Positions 1 through 5,875 of a stretch of 5,875 nt of DNA are shown piece by piece. The notes beneath the pieces were generated by a model. That model worked only from the letters and a program-made list of their open reading frames with translations. It ran no database searches and had not been told where the DNA came from. Made by a program: the position numbers and the translations under genes. Each line of letters starts with the position of its first letter. The stretch's first letter is position 1. The DNA is from Dehalococcoidales bacterium (GTDB taxonomy: Bacteria > Chloroflexota > Dehalococcoidia > Dehalococcoidales > UBA3254): contig JAQULX010000199.1 of the NCBI GenBank assembly GCA_028718465.1, positions 1 through 5,875 of the forward strand, written 5' to 3'.

Positions 1-1240
1 GAGCTTTCGCAGCCATAAGTTCAGTAGCGATCGCTTCATTAGCCAGCAACATGAATTCCTCGATCAGGCGATGGCTCGCCAGCCGCGGGCGCTGTACCAC
101 GCGCAGTGGTTTGCCGTCAGCATCCATATCCACTTTATATTCCGGGAGGTTGAAATCCAGCGCGCCCCTCTTGACTCTTTGCTGGTACAATATCTCTGCC
201 AACCTGCCCATGCGCAGGACTGCTTCTTTTGCCGCTTTGGGCACTTCAGTTACGTGTCCGCCGTCCAACAGCTTCTGGACTTCATCATAAGTGAACCTCC
301 GGCAGGAACGTATCACCGTATTAGCCATACGGCGCTTGATCACGTTTCCCGCGGCATCAATGTCCATAAAGACTGATACTGTCAGCCGTTCCTGGAAAGG
401 CACCAGGCTGCATAGATTGTTGGAAAGCGATGGCGGCAGCATAGGTATGACCCGGTCAGGAAGGTAAACGCTGGTCCCGCGTTTATAGGCTTCTTTATCC
501 AAAGCTGACCCGGCTCTCACATAATTTCCCACATCAGCTATGTGCACTCCCAGCCGCACTATATTCATCTCCAGTTGTTCCAGGGAGACCGCGTCATCAA
601 AATCCTTCGCGTCAGCCCCGTCAATGGTCACTATCGGCAAATGGAACAGCTCTCCCCGCCCGTGCCAATCCGCGGCCGCGAGCTTAACAGGCAAAGCATT
701 GCTTTGCTGGAGAACTTCTTTGGGAAAGATTTCACTGATCCCATGCGCCCGCAGGAGCATAGTGATACGCGTTGTTACGTTATCCGCCTGCCCCAGGATC
801 TCGCTGACCATTCCGGCGGCGCCGAGCCTTTCCGAGGGCCAGCGCGTGATCTCCAATACAGCCACTGCTCCGGCTATAGGAGTGATCTTATGCAGGAACC
901 CGGTTACCTCAGTTGCCGGCGCTTCACCCTTTTCAGAAACCACGATCCAGCCATGCGGGAGTTTTTTAAGGACCCCAATGATAATTTTATGGGCATGCGC
1001 AAGCACTTGCATGATCTCGCCCGCGAAACGGCCGTCTGCCTCGCGGTGAACCTTAGCGGAAACCCTGTCGCCGTCCATAGCCAGGGCCAGCCCGCGGCCA
1101 TGCAGGAAAACATCAGCGCCAGTCTCTGTCTCGGACAGTAAAAACGCGAACCGGCCGTGATGCTGGATCACACCTTTGACAATGGTGCCCTTCTTATCCG
1201 AGCGTTGCCGCCCGTGATGGTTTCTAAAATTTCTTTTCAT
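1..1240 (-). CDS. rnr: Ribonuclease R, N-terminal 413 residues (3' end outside window)
   Basis: This is a processive 3'-5' exoribonuclease of the RNase II/R (RNB) family, a cytoplasmic enzyme that degrades structured RNA. Reading from the ATG at 1240 the frame is open to the window edge. An OB/cold-shock domain spans about residues 12-60 (KGVIQHHGRFAFL, DVFLHGRGLALAMDGDRV) and a second one about 65-150. The RNB catalytic domain starts near 195. Its metal-binding motif is DGADAKDFDDAV, with D207, D213, D215 and D216 matching E. coli D272, D278, D280 and D281. RGTSVYLPDRVIPMLP places Y259 opposite E. coli Y324, and HRLIEEFMLLANEA (from 390) is also typical. The constant offset of 65 residues means the N-terminal helix-turn-helix domain of the E. 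coli enzyme is absent; a hidden upstream start is unlikely because that DNA codes for the preceding gene. The rest of the RNB domain and the S1 domain lie beyond position 1. The gene follows the outer-membrane protein gene by 14 bases and probably shares its transcript. The family call is secure; RNase II is less likely given the motif spacing. Confidence 0.95.
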   Translation of the reverse strand, partial: MKRNFRNHHGRQRSDKKGTIVKGVIQHHGRFAFLLSETETGADVFLHGRGLALAMDGDRVSAKVHREADGRFAGEIMQVLAHAHKIIIGVLKKLPHGWIVVSEKGEAPATEVTGFLHKITPIAGAVAVLEITRWPSERLGAAGMVSEILGQADNVTTRITMLLRAHGISEIFPKEVLQQSNALPVKLAAADWHGRGELFHLPIVTIDGADAKDFDDAVSLEQLEMNIVRLGVHIADVGNYVRAGSALDKEAYKRGTSVYLPDRVIPMLPPSLSNNLCSLVPFQERLTVSVFMDIDAAGNVIKRRMANTVIRSCRRFTYDEVQKLLDGGHVTEVPKAAKEAVLRMGRLAEILYQQRVKRGALDFNLPEYKVDMDADGKPLRVVQRPRLASHRLIEEFMLLANEAIATELMAAKA

Positions 1241-1245
1241 AGTAT

Positions 1246-1251
1246 TCACCT
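1246..1251 (-). promoter_or_regulatory. Ribosome binding site of rnr
   Basis: On the minus strand AGGTGA lies five bases before the ATG at 1240, a good Shine-Dalgarno match at normal spacing. An in-frame GTG overlaps this motif and would leave no room for a binding site, so ATG 1240 is chosen as the start. The motif sits inside the 14-base gap after the TAA of the upstream gene, so rnr can be translated from the same transcript. Confidence 0.75.
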
Positions 1252-1254
1252 GTT

Positions 1255-4161
1255 TTATTTGAATTTCAGTAATGGAATGGCGTAATTGAGGCTTTGCCCT
1301 TCTGACAGTTCAAAATCACTGAAGACAGGGACCATCGGTATATATTGTTCAGGAATGCTGAGGAGGTCGAGTTTGATCCTGTATTTCCCCGGCTGCAATC
1401 TTATGCTGAAAGATCCGTAGGCATCCGTGTAGATCTTTGAGCCATCTTCCAAAATTAAGGCTACTCTCGGTACCCCTTTGTCATGCAGGCCAAATTTATA
1501 ATCACCATCAGTATCTTCAAAAACAGCGCCACGTATCTCGGTGCGGCTGGATACCCCGAAATTCAGTACGGTTGTATTATTATTCACAATGACCGCTTCC
1601 CTGATCGGTGGTCCGGTTAAAATAAAGCCCTCCGGGATAGTAGCGGTATTGACACTGATATATACCTTTTTAGCCTTGACGTTCATGAATTTATAAGCGC
1701 CTGTCCGGCCGGTGCTCTGGATCCGTTTATTGACGATCCTCAACTCGATCCCCGGCATGGCTGGCTCATCAGCTTGTTTTATGCCGTCTAAATTGAGATC
1801 CTCGAAGACATATCCTTCAACCGTCCCGACTGGATCAAAGCGGAGATGAGTATTGAACAGGTAATTCACGCCGGCTAAGATCTCAGTCTCGAACCGCTTC
1901 TCCGAGGGAGTGGCTTCAGGGCGTATATCCCTGACCCTGGCATTCAGGCCGAAATTGAAATAAGGCGTCGGCGCGAACGATATCTCCCCATAGCCTTCGA
2001 TATAATCTTCCCCTACCAGGAAGCTTAACGGCGAATTAGTGTTTTGCTCATCCCGGTATGTAAGACGCAAAGAATGGTAAAAAGCGGTGTTATAGACCTG
2101 CGAACTCCATTCGATACCTGTCTGCACGGCCTTGGGCAGGGCAGATTCAGAAGTTGATAATAGGGTTATATGGTTGATCTCTTTTTCCAGGAAACAATAT
2201 AAAGATGGCAGCAGGTAGAAAAGTGATCCCCCTGTTATTTTGTTGCTGAGGTAGTCCAGGGCGGGGGTTTTGATATAACGGTTCCGGTTCCGGTTATAGT
2301 ACATATAAAAATTGATCCTGCGCTCAGTGGGAAATTTATAGCGCACTCCCAGTCCGGTAGACTGGGTAATGGTGGGAAAATTCTTGCCCATATAATTCCT
2401 GTAATTGTAGTCTCCCTGGGCCTCGATCAAGCTTACCGGGGCCCACGTATAACCCAAGCTTAGCTCTTTGTTCCAGCGGCCGGGCAGGTCAGGATTCGGA
2501 TAGAGCCCGTCGCTGAAAACATCGATCTTGTTGGTCAATAATATTTTCTCGGAAGGCCGGTAATAAACGTCAACCAGCACGCCTTTTTGTCCTGCCCGGT
2601 AGTCCTTTCCGCTGATCGCCTGGAAATCTTTCGAGATATTCCTTAATTCTGTTATCATCTTCAACGTGGGCAGGTCATAATCTATTCTTATATTGGAAGC
2701 ATAAGTTTCAGTATCAAAGGCGATTTCGGGGATCAATTTTAATTTATCGAATTTGTACAACGCTTTCAGGTCATAGGCATTCTTATGCTGGTCGGCAGCC
2801 CTGTCTTTGCCGCCGCCCTGGTAGGCAGCCAGGCTGTAAACCTGGTCTTCTCCTGCCAGGTAATCCATACCGACTCCGCCATAAAATATTTGCTGTTTTT
2901 TGTATTCGAGTCCGGCTGGCACGAAACCACCAAACCTGAGGACTTGTTCCTCTCCCCAGAAGAACCTGGAACGCAGTTTGTTATCAGCCAGGGAATTGGA
3001 GATCTGGATACCGCGCAGGTCAGCTTTGTTAAAAGCAAGGTCTGCCATCTCCGGCCGGAAATCGATAGCTTGCAGGTTGATATTCTCAAGGGGGCCGAGC
3101 TGGCCGTTCAGCCAACGCACTGATGCGTAATTCATTTCGGTTTTTTCCGGCAGGGAATTGACTGAGGCGGAAAAACCATAGTTCCCGTTCGGAGTTTCCA
3201 GGGGAGTCGCCGACTCCAGTATATGCTGAAAAGAACGATAGCGGAAATAAGGCACGGCCGGCGAGTCGTTTACGGTCTTACTATAATTGGTGACCAAGGT
3301 ATAGCGCACCTTTAATTCCTTAGCCCTTTCCTCCGCGTATTTTTCTATGTCTTCATTTCCAAAGCCCTGCTGTTTTTTGGCGATCGTTTTAAATTCGATG
3401 GTCCACCGCTGCTGCGCGTCCCAGATATGCAGGTAAGTCTTGCCGATATTCCTGCCGGAGATATAGAGCACATCAGTATCTTTCTCAATGCTGACTATAT
3501 CCGGCTGGGTCAGCAGTATCCGCTTGAGCTTGTTACCTTTAACGGTAATGATCTCGTTTTGCTCGATTTCCAGGGAGAAGGTTGGCTTCTTGGTCTTGGC
3601 ATTAAGGATCAACACCTTAGGGATCTTAGTCGAAGGAGTGGCTTTAGCTGTTTCTTTGGTTTGGGATTTTTCTTTTGGTTCGGGAATTTCTTTTGTTTTC
3701 ACTGGCGGCTTGGCAGGCTCATCATACTGCTGCATCATGGAATCTATCTGTTTACCGACAAATTCCTCTTGCTTTAATCCGGCTTCATTTGAAGTTAGCG
3801 GCAATTCTTCTTTTGCAGTCTCTTCTTCTGCCGTCTCTTCCTCTGCTGTTTCTTCTTCTGTCACCTTTTCTTCAGTTTCACCCAGTCTTTTCTTGATCAA
3901 GGCAAGATATTTTAAGGCAGTCTTGTCACCCGGTCGCAGAGTTAAGACGATCTCAAATTGCCGCTTGGCTTGTTCAAAACGCTCGCTCTTATAGAGGGAT
4001 ATGGCCAGGTTCAGGATAATTGGGCTTAGACCCTCAGAATCAGCTTGTTCGTAGTAGCCATCTTTTTCAGGATTATACAGACCTTCACCGTTATTACCGG
4101 CATAAGCCGGAAACACCATGAAGGTGACCACTAAGCATAATAAAAACCGGATCAAACGCAT
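1255..4161 (-). CDS. Large usher-like outer-membrane protein: TPR, pilus-secretin N-domain, beta barrel, two SdrB/Cna-B-like domains
   Basis: This 968-residue protein is probably an outer-membrane assembly or export platform. Visible parts in order: signal peptide 1-21 with a good cleavage site after AYA; a TPR-like helical pair about 46-93 (LAISLYKSERFEQAKRQF, LRPGDKTALKYLALIKKRLG); a Glu/Thr-rich tract 96-119, then a Lys/Pro-rich linker to about 180; and about 196-258 a domain like the N-terminal domain of CpaC/RcpA secretins (LKRILLTQPDIVSIEKD, VLYISGRNIGKTYLHIWDAQ). Residues about 320-775 alternate polar and aromatic residues with many Tyr and Gly, as in a beta barrel. Two C-terminal beta-sandwich domains follow at 781-868 and 874-966, each starting with an EF-hand-like loop. 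The order periplasmic domain, barrel, two sandwiches parallels the FimD usher, and the gene follows a chaperone-like gene by 10 bases. No secretin pore domain or usher plug is recognisable. The usher role is inference; it could be another kind of surface-fibre anchor. The predicted reading frame is intact. Confidence 0.7.
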   Translation of the reverse strand: MRLIRFLLCLVVTFMVFPAYAGNNGEGLYNPEKDGYYEQADSEGLSPIILNLAISLYKSERFEQAKRQFEIVLTLRPGDKTALKYLALIKKRLGETEEKVTEEETAEEETAEEETAKEELPLTSNEAGLKQEEFVGKQIDSMMQQYDEPAKPPVKTKEIPEPKEKSQTKETAKATPSTKIPKVLILNAKTKKPTFSLEIEQNEIITVKGNKLKRILLTQPDIVSIEKDTDVLYISGRNIGKTYLHIWDAQQRWTIEFKTIAKKQQGFGNEDIEKYAEERAKELKVRYTLVTNYSKTVNDSPAVPYFRYRSFQHILESATPLETPNGNYGFSASVNSLPEKTEMNYASVRWLNGQLGPLENINLQAIDFRPEMADLAFNKADLRGIQISNSLADNKLRSRFFWGEEQVLRFGGFVPAGLEYKKQQIFYGGVGMDYLAGEDQVYSLAAYQGGGKDRAADQHKNAYDLKALYKFDKLKLIPEIAFDTETYASNIRIDYDLPTLKMITELRNISKDFQAISGKDYRAGQKGVLVDVYYRPSEKILLTNKIDVFSDGLYPNPDLPGRWNKELSLGYTWAPVSLIEAQGDYNYRNYMGKNFPTITQSTGLGVRYKFPTERRINFYMYYNRNRNRYIKTPALDYLSNKITGGSLFYLLPSLYCFLEKEINHITLLSTSESALPKAVQTGIEWSSQVYNTAFYHSLRLTYRDEQNTNSPLSFLVGEDYIEGYGEISFAPTPYFNFGLNARVRDIRPEATPSEKRFETEILAGVNYLFNTHLRFDPVGTVEGYVFEDLNLDGIKQADEPAMPGIELRIVNKRIQSTGRTGAYKFMNVKAKKVYISVNTATIPEGFILTGPPIREAVIVNNNTTVLNFGVSSRTEIRGAVFEDTDGDYKFGLHDKGVPRVALILEDGSKIYTDAYGSFSIRLQPGKYRIKLDLLSIPEQYIPMVPVFSDFELSEGQSLNYAIPLLKFK
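3814..3858 (-). repeat. Three in-frame copies of a 15-base repeat encoding EEETA
   Basis: Residues 102-116 of the usher-like protein are three tandem copies of EEETA, flanked by related Glu-rich sequence (TEEETAEEETAEEETAKEE, 101-119). At DNA level the copies differ at third positions: the Ala codon is GCA, GCC and GCT. The repeat is therefore imperfect and not freshly expanded. It forms an acidic, probably unstructured linker between the TPR-like part and the secretin-type domain. Confidence 0.85.
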
Positions 4162-4178
4162 CCTCAGGTTATTACCTC
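4162..4178 (-). promoter_or_regulatory. Two GAGG motifs before the usher-like start
   Basis: The minus strand reads TTGAGGTAATAACCTGAGG directly before the ATG at 4161. One GAGG (4175-4178) overlaps the end of the chaperone gene and is 13 bases from the ATG, rather far. The other (4162-4165) touches the ATG, which is too close. AGGT and ACCT between them could pair in a four-base-pair stem. ATG 4161 is still preferred because it gives a complete signal peptide (MRLIRFLLCL then a hydrophobic core). Translation by coupling to the chaperone gene is plausible. Confidence 0.45.
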
Positions 4179-5038
4179 AATTCGCCTGCTTTTAGCACTT
4201 CACCAGAGGAGCCTATCTCCACTTCTGTTTCTTTGGTAATTACGAAATCAGCTTTCCATTCTTCCTCTTGACTGGCTTTCCCGATGTCAATGGTCAGAAT
4301 AGCGTCATACGTCCCTTTCGGCAGAGGCTCCTTCCATGATCCGGTCAATTTGGCTGTTTCCGTAGGGAGAGTATATGACTTATTAAGAGCGGAGCGTACG
4401 AAAACCACTCCCTTTTTATTGATCAAATGCAATGTTCCCTTGGCTATAATATCAGTATTGCCAGTATTCTTTACGTCCATGCTGATTTCCAGCGGCTTGC
4501 TGTTGGATTGTTTCTTCAAGGAAAAATTTTCGATCTCTGCCGTGCGCACTGAGTTGTTGGCAGTCTCTACATAAAATATAACCCCCAACCGGACAACGAG
4601 CCCTAATGAAACATTGCCCGCGGGTATGGATTTAGCCATTGTACTTTCGAAGAATAAGACGGCAAAATGTCCGCCAACCGCGTCCTGGGGCGCTTTGACA
4701 GTATAATATATATCCTGTGACCCTTCCGCCGGTATTTCTAATTCTGAAAGTGAAAAACTGATCCAGCTGGCGCAGGATAACGGGAGCGTCCCTTGCGGGA
4801 AAAACACCTTGGTACCGTCATGCAGCTCATTATATTTCCAATCTTGGGCGTATAATTTGACTTTGATCTTTTCTTCTGACGGGTTCCTGACCGTAAGCTT
4901 GCCGCTGCCGGACCTGCCGGTTGGAATAGTCAGGAATACTTTGGGGGGATCAACCTGCAAAACTGCCGCTTCACTAACAGACATTGTGATCATAAAAAAG
5001 ACCAGCATACAACCCAGCAAATAACACACTTTTTTCAC
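4172..5038 (-). CDS. Periplasmic pilus-chaperone-like protein (two Ig-like domains)
   Basis: This 288-residue secreted protein probably binds and stabilises surface subunits in the periplasm before export. The N-terminus has a signal peptide (KK, then a hydrophobic core to about residue 22) with likely cleavage around SEA/A at 23-25. The mature protein opens AVLQVDPPKVFLTIPTGRSG, then KLTVRNPSEEKIKVKLYAQD, the typical first strands of a PapD-like or related Ig-like domain. IPAEGSQDIYYTVKAPQDA and GGHFAVLFFES (about 103-132) continue that domain. A second beta-rich half runs about 165-268 (LEISMDVKNTGNTDIIAKG, PKGTYDAILTIDI). The total length fits a chaperone with a C-terminal extension. Only one Cys (C90) is left after cleavage, so there is no disulfide. 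The neighbours, a duplicated-domain secreted protein before it and an outer-membrane barrel protein after it, support the role. I could not place the PapD Arg8/Lys112 pair by eye. The alternative is a non-chaperone Ig-like surface protein such as the DUF916 type. Confidence 0.68.
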   Translation of the reverse strand: MKKVCYLLGCMLVFFMITMSVSEAAVLQVDPPKVFLTIPTGRSGSGKLTVRNPSEEKIKVKLYAQDWKYNELHDGTKVFFPQGTLPLSCASWISFSLSELEIPAEGSQDIYYTVKAPQDAVGGHFAVLFFESTMAKSIPAGNVSLGLVVRLGVIFYVETANNSVRTAEIENFSLKKQSNSKPLEISMDVKNTGNTDIIAKGTLHLINKKGVVFVRSALNKSYTLPTETAKLTGSWKEPLPKGTYDAILTIDIGKASQEEEWKADFVITKETEVEIGSSGEVLKAGELR

Positions 5039-5081
5039 TATGCCACCGCCATTATTTATTTCTTTCTTGACGCTTTTAAGT
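5039..5081 (-). promoter_or_regulatory. 43-base gap with the chaperone ribosome binding site and a four-codon ORF
   Basis: The chaperone starts at a GTG (5036-5038), which gives the Lys-Lys signal-peptide start. The later Met at residue 11 would remove the charged end. GGTGG (5043-5047) lies four bases before the GTG and is a weak Shine-Dalgarno candidate. A tiny ORF ATGGCGGTGGCATAG (5038-5052) overlaps it and its stop shares one base with the GTG. I see no terminator hairpin or clear promoter, so read-through from the upstream gene is expected. Confidence 0.5.
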
Positions 5082-5875
5082 CTAAAGTTCAGAGATCGTA
5101 TACATTATGGTGCCCATATAATTGCCGGCCGCCACATTGGCATCCGCGGCTAACTCATAAATGATCTTAAACCGGTCCGGGGAGCCATCCTTGTCTGATA
5201 GGAATAGAACCATTTCCCCGGTTTTGACTTCGGTTGCCTGGGTGAACCGCGGTGTGCCTTTTGTATCAGCCCCTTCCAGGCGCAGGGTAAAATATTTGGG
5301 CGGAATACTCGTTCCGCCGGGATTTACCAACGGTGAAGGTAATTGCTGGCTCACCTGGTATTGCCGGCCCAGGTTGCTCTTTATTTGCACCAGTATTTCT
5401 GAATGTTGCGGTCTTTTATCCAGTTGTACGTCCTTGAACTGTATCCCGCTTTCCGGTCCCGCTGTAACGATCAGGTCAAACACGCGGCCGACACTGGCTG
5501 TTAGCGGGAAAGTGCCCAGCAGCTTTTTCCCAGTCCTTGTTTTCAGGAAATACTGTGCCGCGGTCTTATAATTTCCCGCTTTCAGTTTTTCCAGGTCAAT
5601 CAAGCTATAAGTTATGACAAAACGGTCCGCGTCTCCGGCTGTATTGGATACATATAATGTTTGTTCGCCATTAACCAGCGGCATATTGCCTGTTGTTCCG
5701 CTCCCGTTTTTCTGGCCATGAGCATTGACGATGACAGATTCGGCGGCTATTTGTCTGCCTTCCAGTGATTCCGGCAAGCTGATGATGTATTGTGAGAGCT
5801 CATACTGTTCTTTTACAGGGTCATTGATCTCTACGATCAGGTCACAAGAAGAAGTCTCGGGTTTAGTCGAATTCA
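5082..5875 (-). CDS. Secreted fibre-subunit or adhesin-like protein with a duplicated domain, C-terminal part
   Basis: The frame is open to the window edge, giving at least 263 residues with the N-terminus missing; the TTG at 5777 is an internal Leu codon. I do not recognise a named family. The protein holds two copies of one beta-rich domain of about 100 residues. Matching pieces are DLIVEI/EILVQI, QYELSQ/QYQVSQ, VNGEQTLYVS/VKTGEMVLFLS, GDADRFVITYSL/GSPDRFKIIYEL and AGNYKTAAQY/AGNYMGTIMY. The linker (about GRVFDLIVTAGPESGIQFKD) probably starts the second unit. The AGNY strand followed by an alternating hydrophobic end recalls the C-terminal strand of spore-coat-U/CsuA-B-type pilins. Only one Cys is present in the visible part. 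The gene lies 43 bases before a chaperone-like gene, so a surface subunit or two-domain tip adhesin (as in CsuE) is plausible. That role is inference; the duplication is seen directly. Further copies may lie upstream, outside the window. Confidence 0.62.
   Translation of the reverse strand, partial: NSTKPETSSCDLIVEINDPVKEQYELSQYIISLPESLEGRQIAAESVIVNAHGQKNGSGTTGNMPLVNGEQTLYVSNTAGDADRFVITYSLIDLEKLKAGNYKTAAQYFLKTRTGKKLLGTFPLTASVGRVFDLIVTAGPESGIQFKDVQLDKRPQHSEILVQIKSNLGRQYQVSQQLPSPLVNPGGTSIPPKYFTLRLEGADTKGTPRFTQATEVKTGEMVLFLSDKDGSPDRFKIIYELAADANVAAGNYMGTIMYTISEL
5085..5399 (-). repeat. Protein domain repeat, copy 2
   Basis: This is the C-terminal copy, from EILVQIKSNLGRQYQVSQ to AGNYMGTIMYTISEL, ending just before the TAG stop. 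It is slightly longer than copy 1 because of small insertions before the VKTGEMVLFLS strand. As the last domain of the protein, its final strand would be the one a donor-strand or chaperone partner meets if the pilin model holds. Confidence 0.8.
5544..5843 (-). repeat. Protein domain repeat, copy 1
   Basis: This DNA encodes the first visible copy of the duplicated domain, from DLIVEINDPVKEQYELSQ to KAGNYKTAAQYFL. Its landmarks are QYELSQ, NGEQTLYVS, GDADRFVITYSL and AGNY, in the same order and similar spacing as in copy 2. The similarity is at protein level and the DNA has diverged, so the duplication is old. Confidence 0.8.

Noticed and set aside
540..1141. Plus-strand open frames of 169 and 199 codons, and a minus-strand frame at 904-1113
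   Set aside because: They lie opposite or out of frame with the ribonuclease R gene, whose catalytic motifs are unmistakable, and their translations have no recognisable features.
2766..3130. Short frames on both strands inside the barrel region
   Set aside because: They overlap a continuous 968-codon gene and show no domain, signal peptide or binding site.
3427..3994. Plus-strand frames opposite the linker of the usher-like gene, one with a Ser/Ala/Val repeat
   Set aside because: The repeat is the antisense image of the EEETA tract. The minus-strand frame has a signal peptide and ordered domains, so these are shadows.
1255..4161. Calling the large protein a secretin (CpaC/GspD)
   Set aside because: Only the N-terminal pilus domain fits. 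I see no secretin pore signature, and the long aromatic barrel region and C-terminal Sdr-type domains do not belong to that family.
5009..5038. Lipoprotein signal (LLGC, Cys10) in the chaperone-like protein
   Set aside because: The Cys comes after too short a hydrophobic stretch and the hydrophobic core continues past it, which fits an ordinary signal peptide.
5161..5571. 136-codon plus-strand frame opposite the duplicated-domain gene
   Set aside because: The minus strand carries a clear internal domain duplication, so the plus-strand frame is a by-product.
5775..5777. TTG as start codon of the most upstream gene
   Set aside because: The same frame continues to the window edge, and the residues before the TTG align with the second domain copy, so TTG is an internal Leu codon.
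5869..5874. EcoRI-type GAATTC at the window end as a possible clone boundary
   Set aside because: The same hexamer occurs at 53-58 inside ribonuclease R, and the reading frame runs through it, so it is unremarkable.

Overview
All four genes in this window lie on the minus strand, so transcription runs from high to low coordinates. They are separated by gaps of only 43, 10 and 14 bases, and I see no terminator or convincing promoter between them. The simplest reading is one operon, cut at both ends by the window. In transcription order they are: a secreted protein with two copies of one beta-rich domain (5082 to beyond 5875, 5' end missing); a periplasmic chaperone-like protein (4172-5038); a large outer-membrane protein (1255-4161); and ribonuclease R (1240 to beyond 1, 3' end missing).

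The first three genes look like a chaperone-usher-type surface fibre system. The 5082-5875 product resembles a pilin or two-domain adhesin. The 4172-5038 product has a signal peptide and two Ig-like halves, as in PapD-type chaperones. The 968-residue protein has a periplasmic N-terminal part, a long aromatic-rich section likely to be a beta barrel, and two C-terminal beta-sandwich domains. That matches the overall order of an usher such as FimD, but the parts differ. The N-terminal side carries a TPR-like segment, a Glu-rich linker and a domain resembling the N-terminal domain of CpaC/RcpA pilus secretins. The C-terminal pair resembles SdrD-B/Cna-B-like domains with EF-hand-type calcium loops. 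A classical usher signature is not recognisable by eye, so the usher assignment is inference from architecture and neighbours.

The inferred flow is that subunits are secreted into the periplasm, capped by the chaperone and passed through the barrel protein to the surface. Ribonuclease R is a housekeeping exoribonuclease and probably shares only the transcript.

The organism is a Gram-negative (diderm) bacterium, shown by the outer-membrane barrel and periplasmic chaperone. Base composition looks moderate, a little under half GC by eye. The mixed architecture and a ribonuclease R without its N-terminal helix-turn-helix domain would fit an uncultured diderm lineage such as Omnitrophota or Elusimicrobiota, but this placement is weak.

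No RNA genes, CRISPR arrays, insertion sequences or attachment sites were found. Nearly the whole window is coding, and no non-coding stretch exceeds 43 bases.
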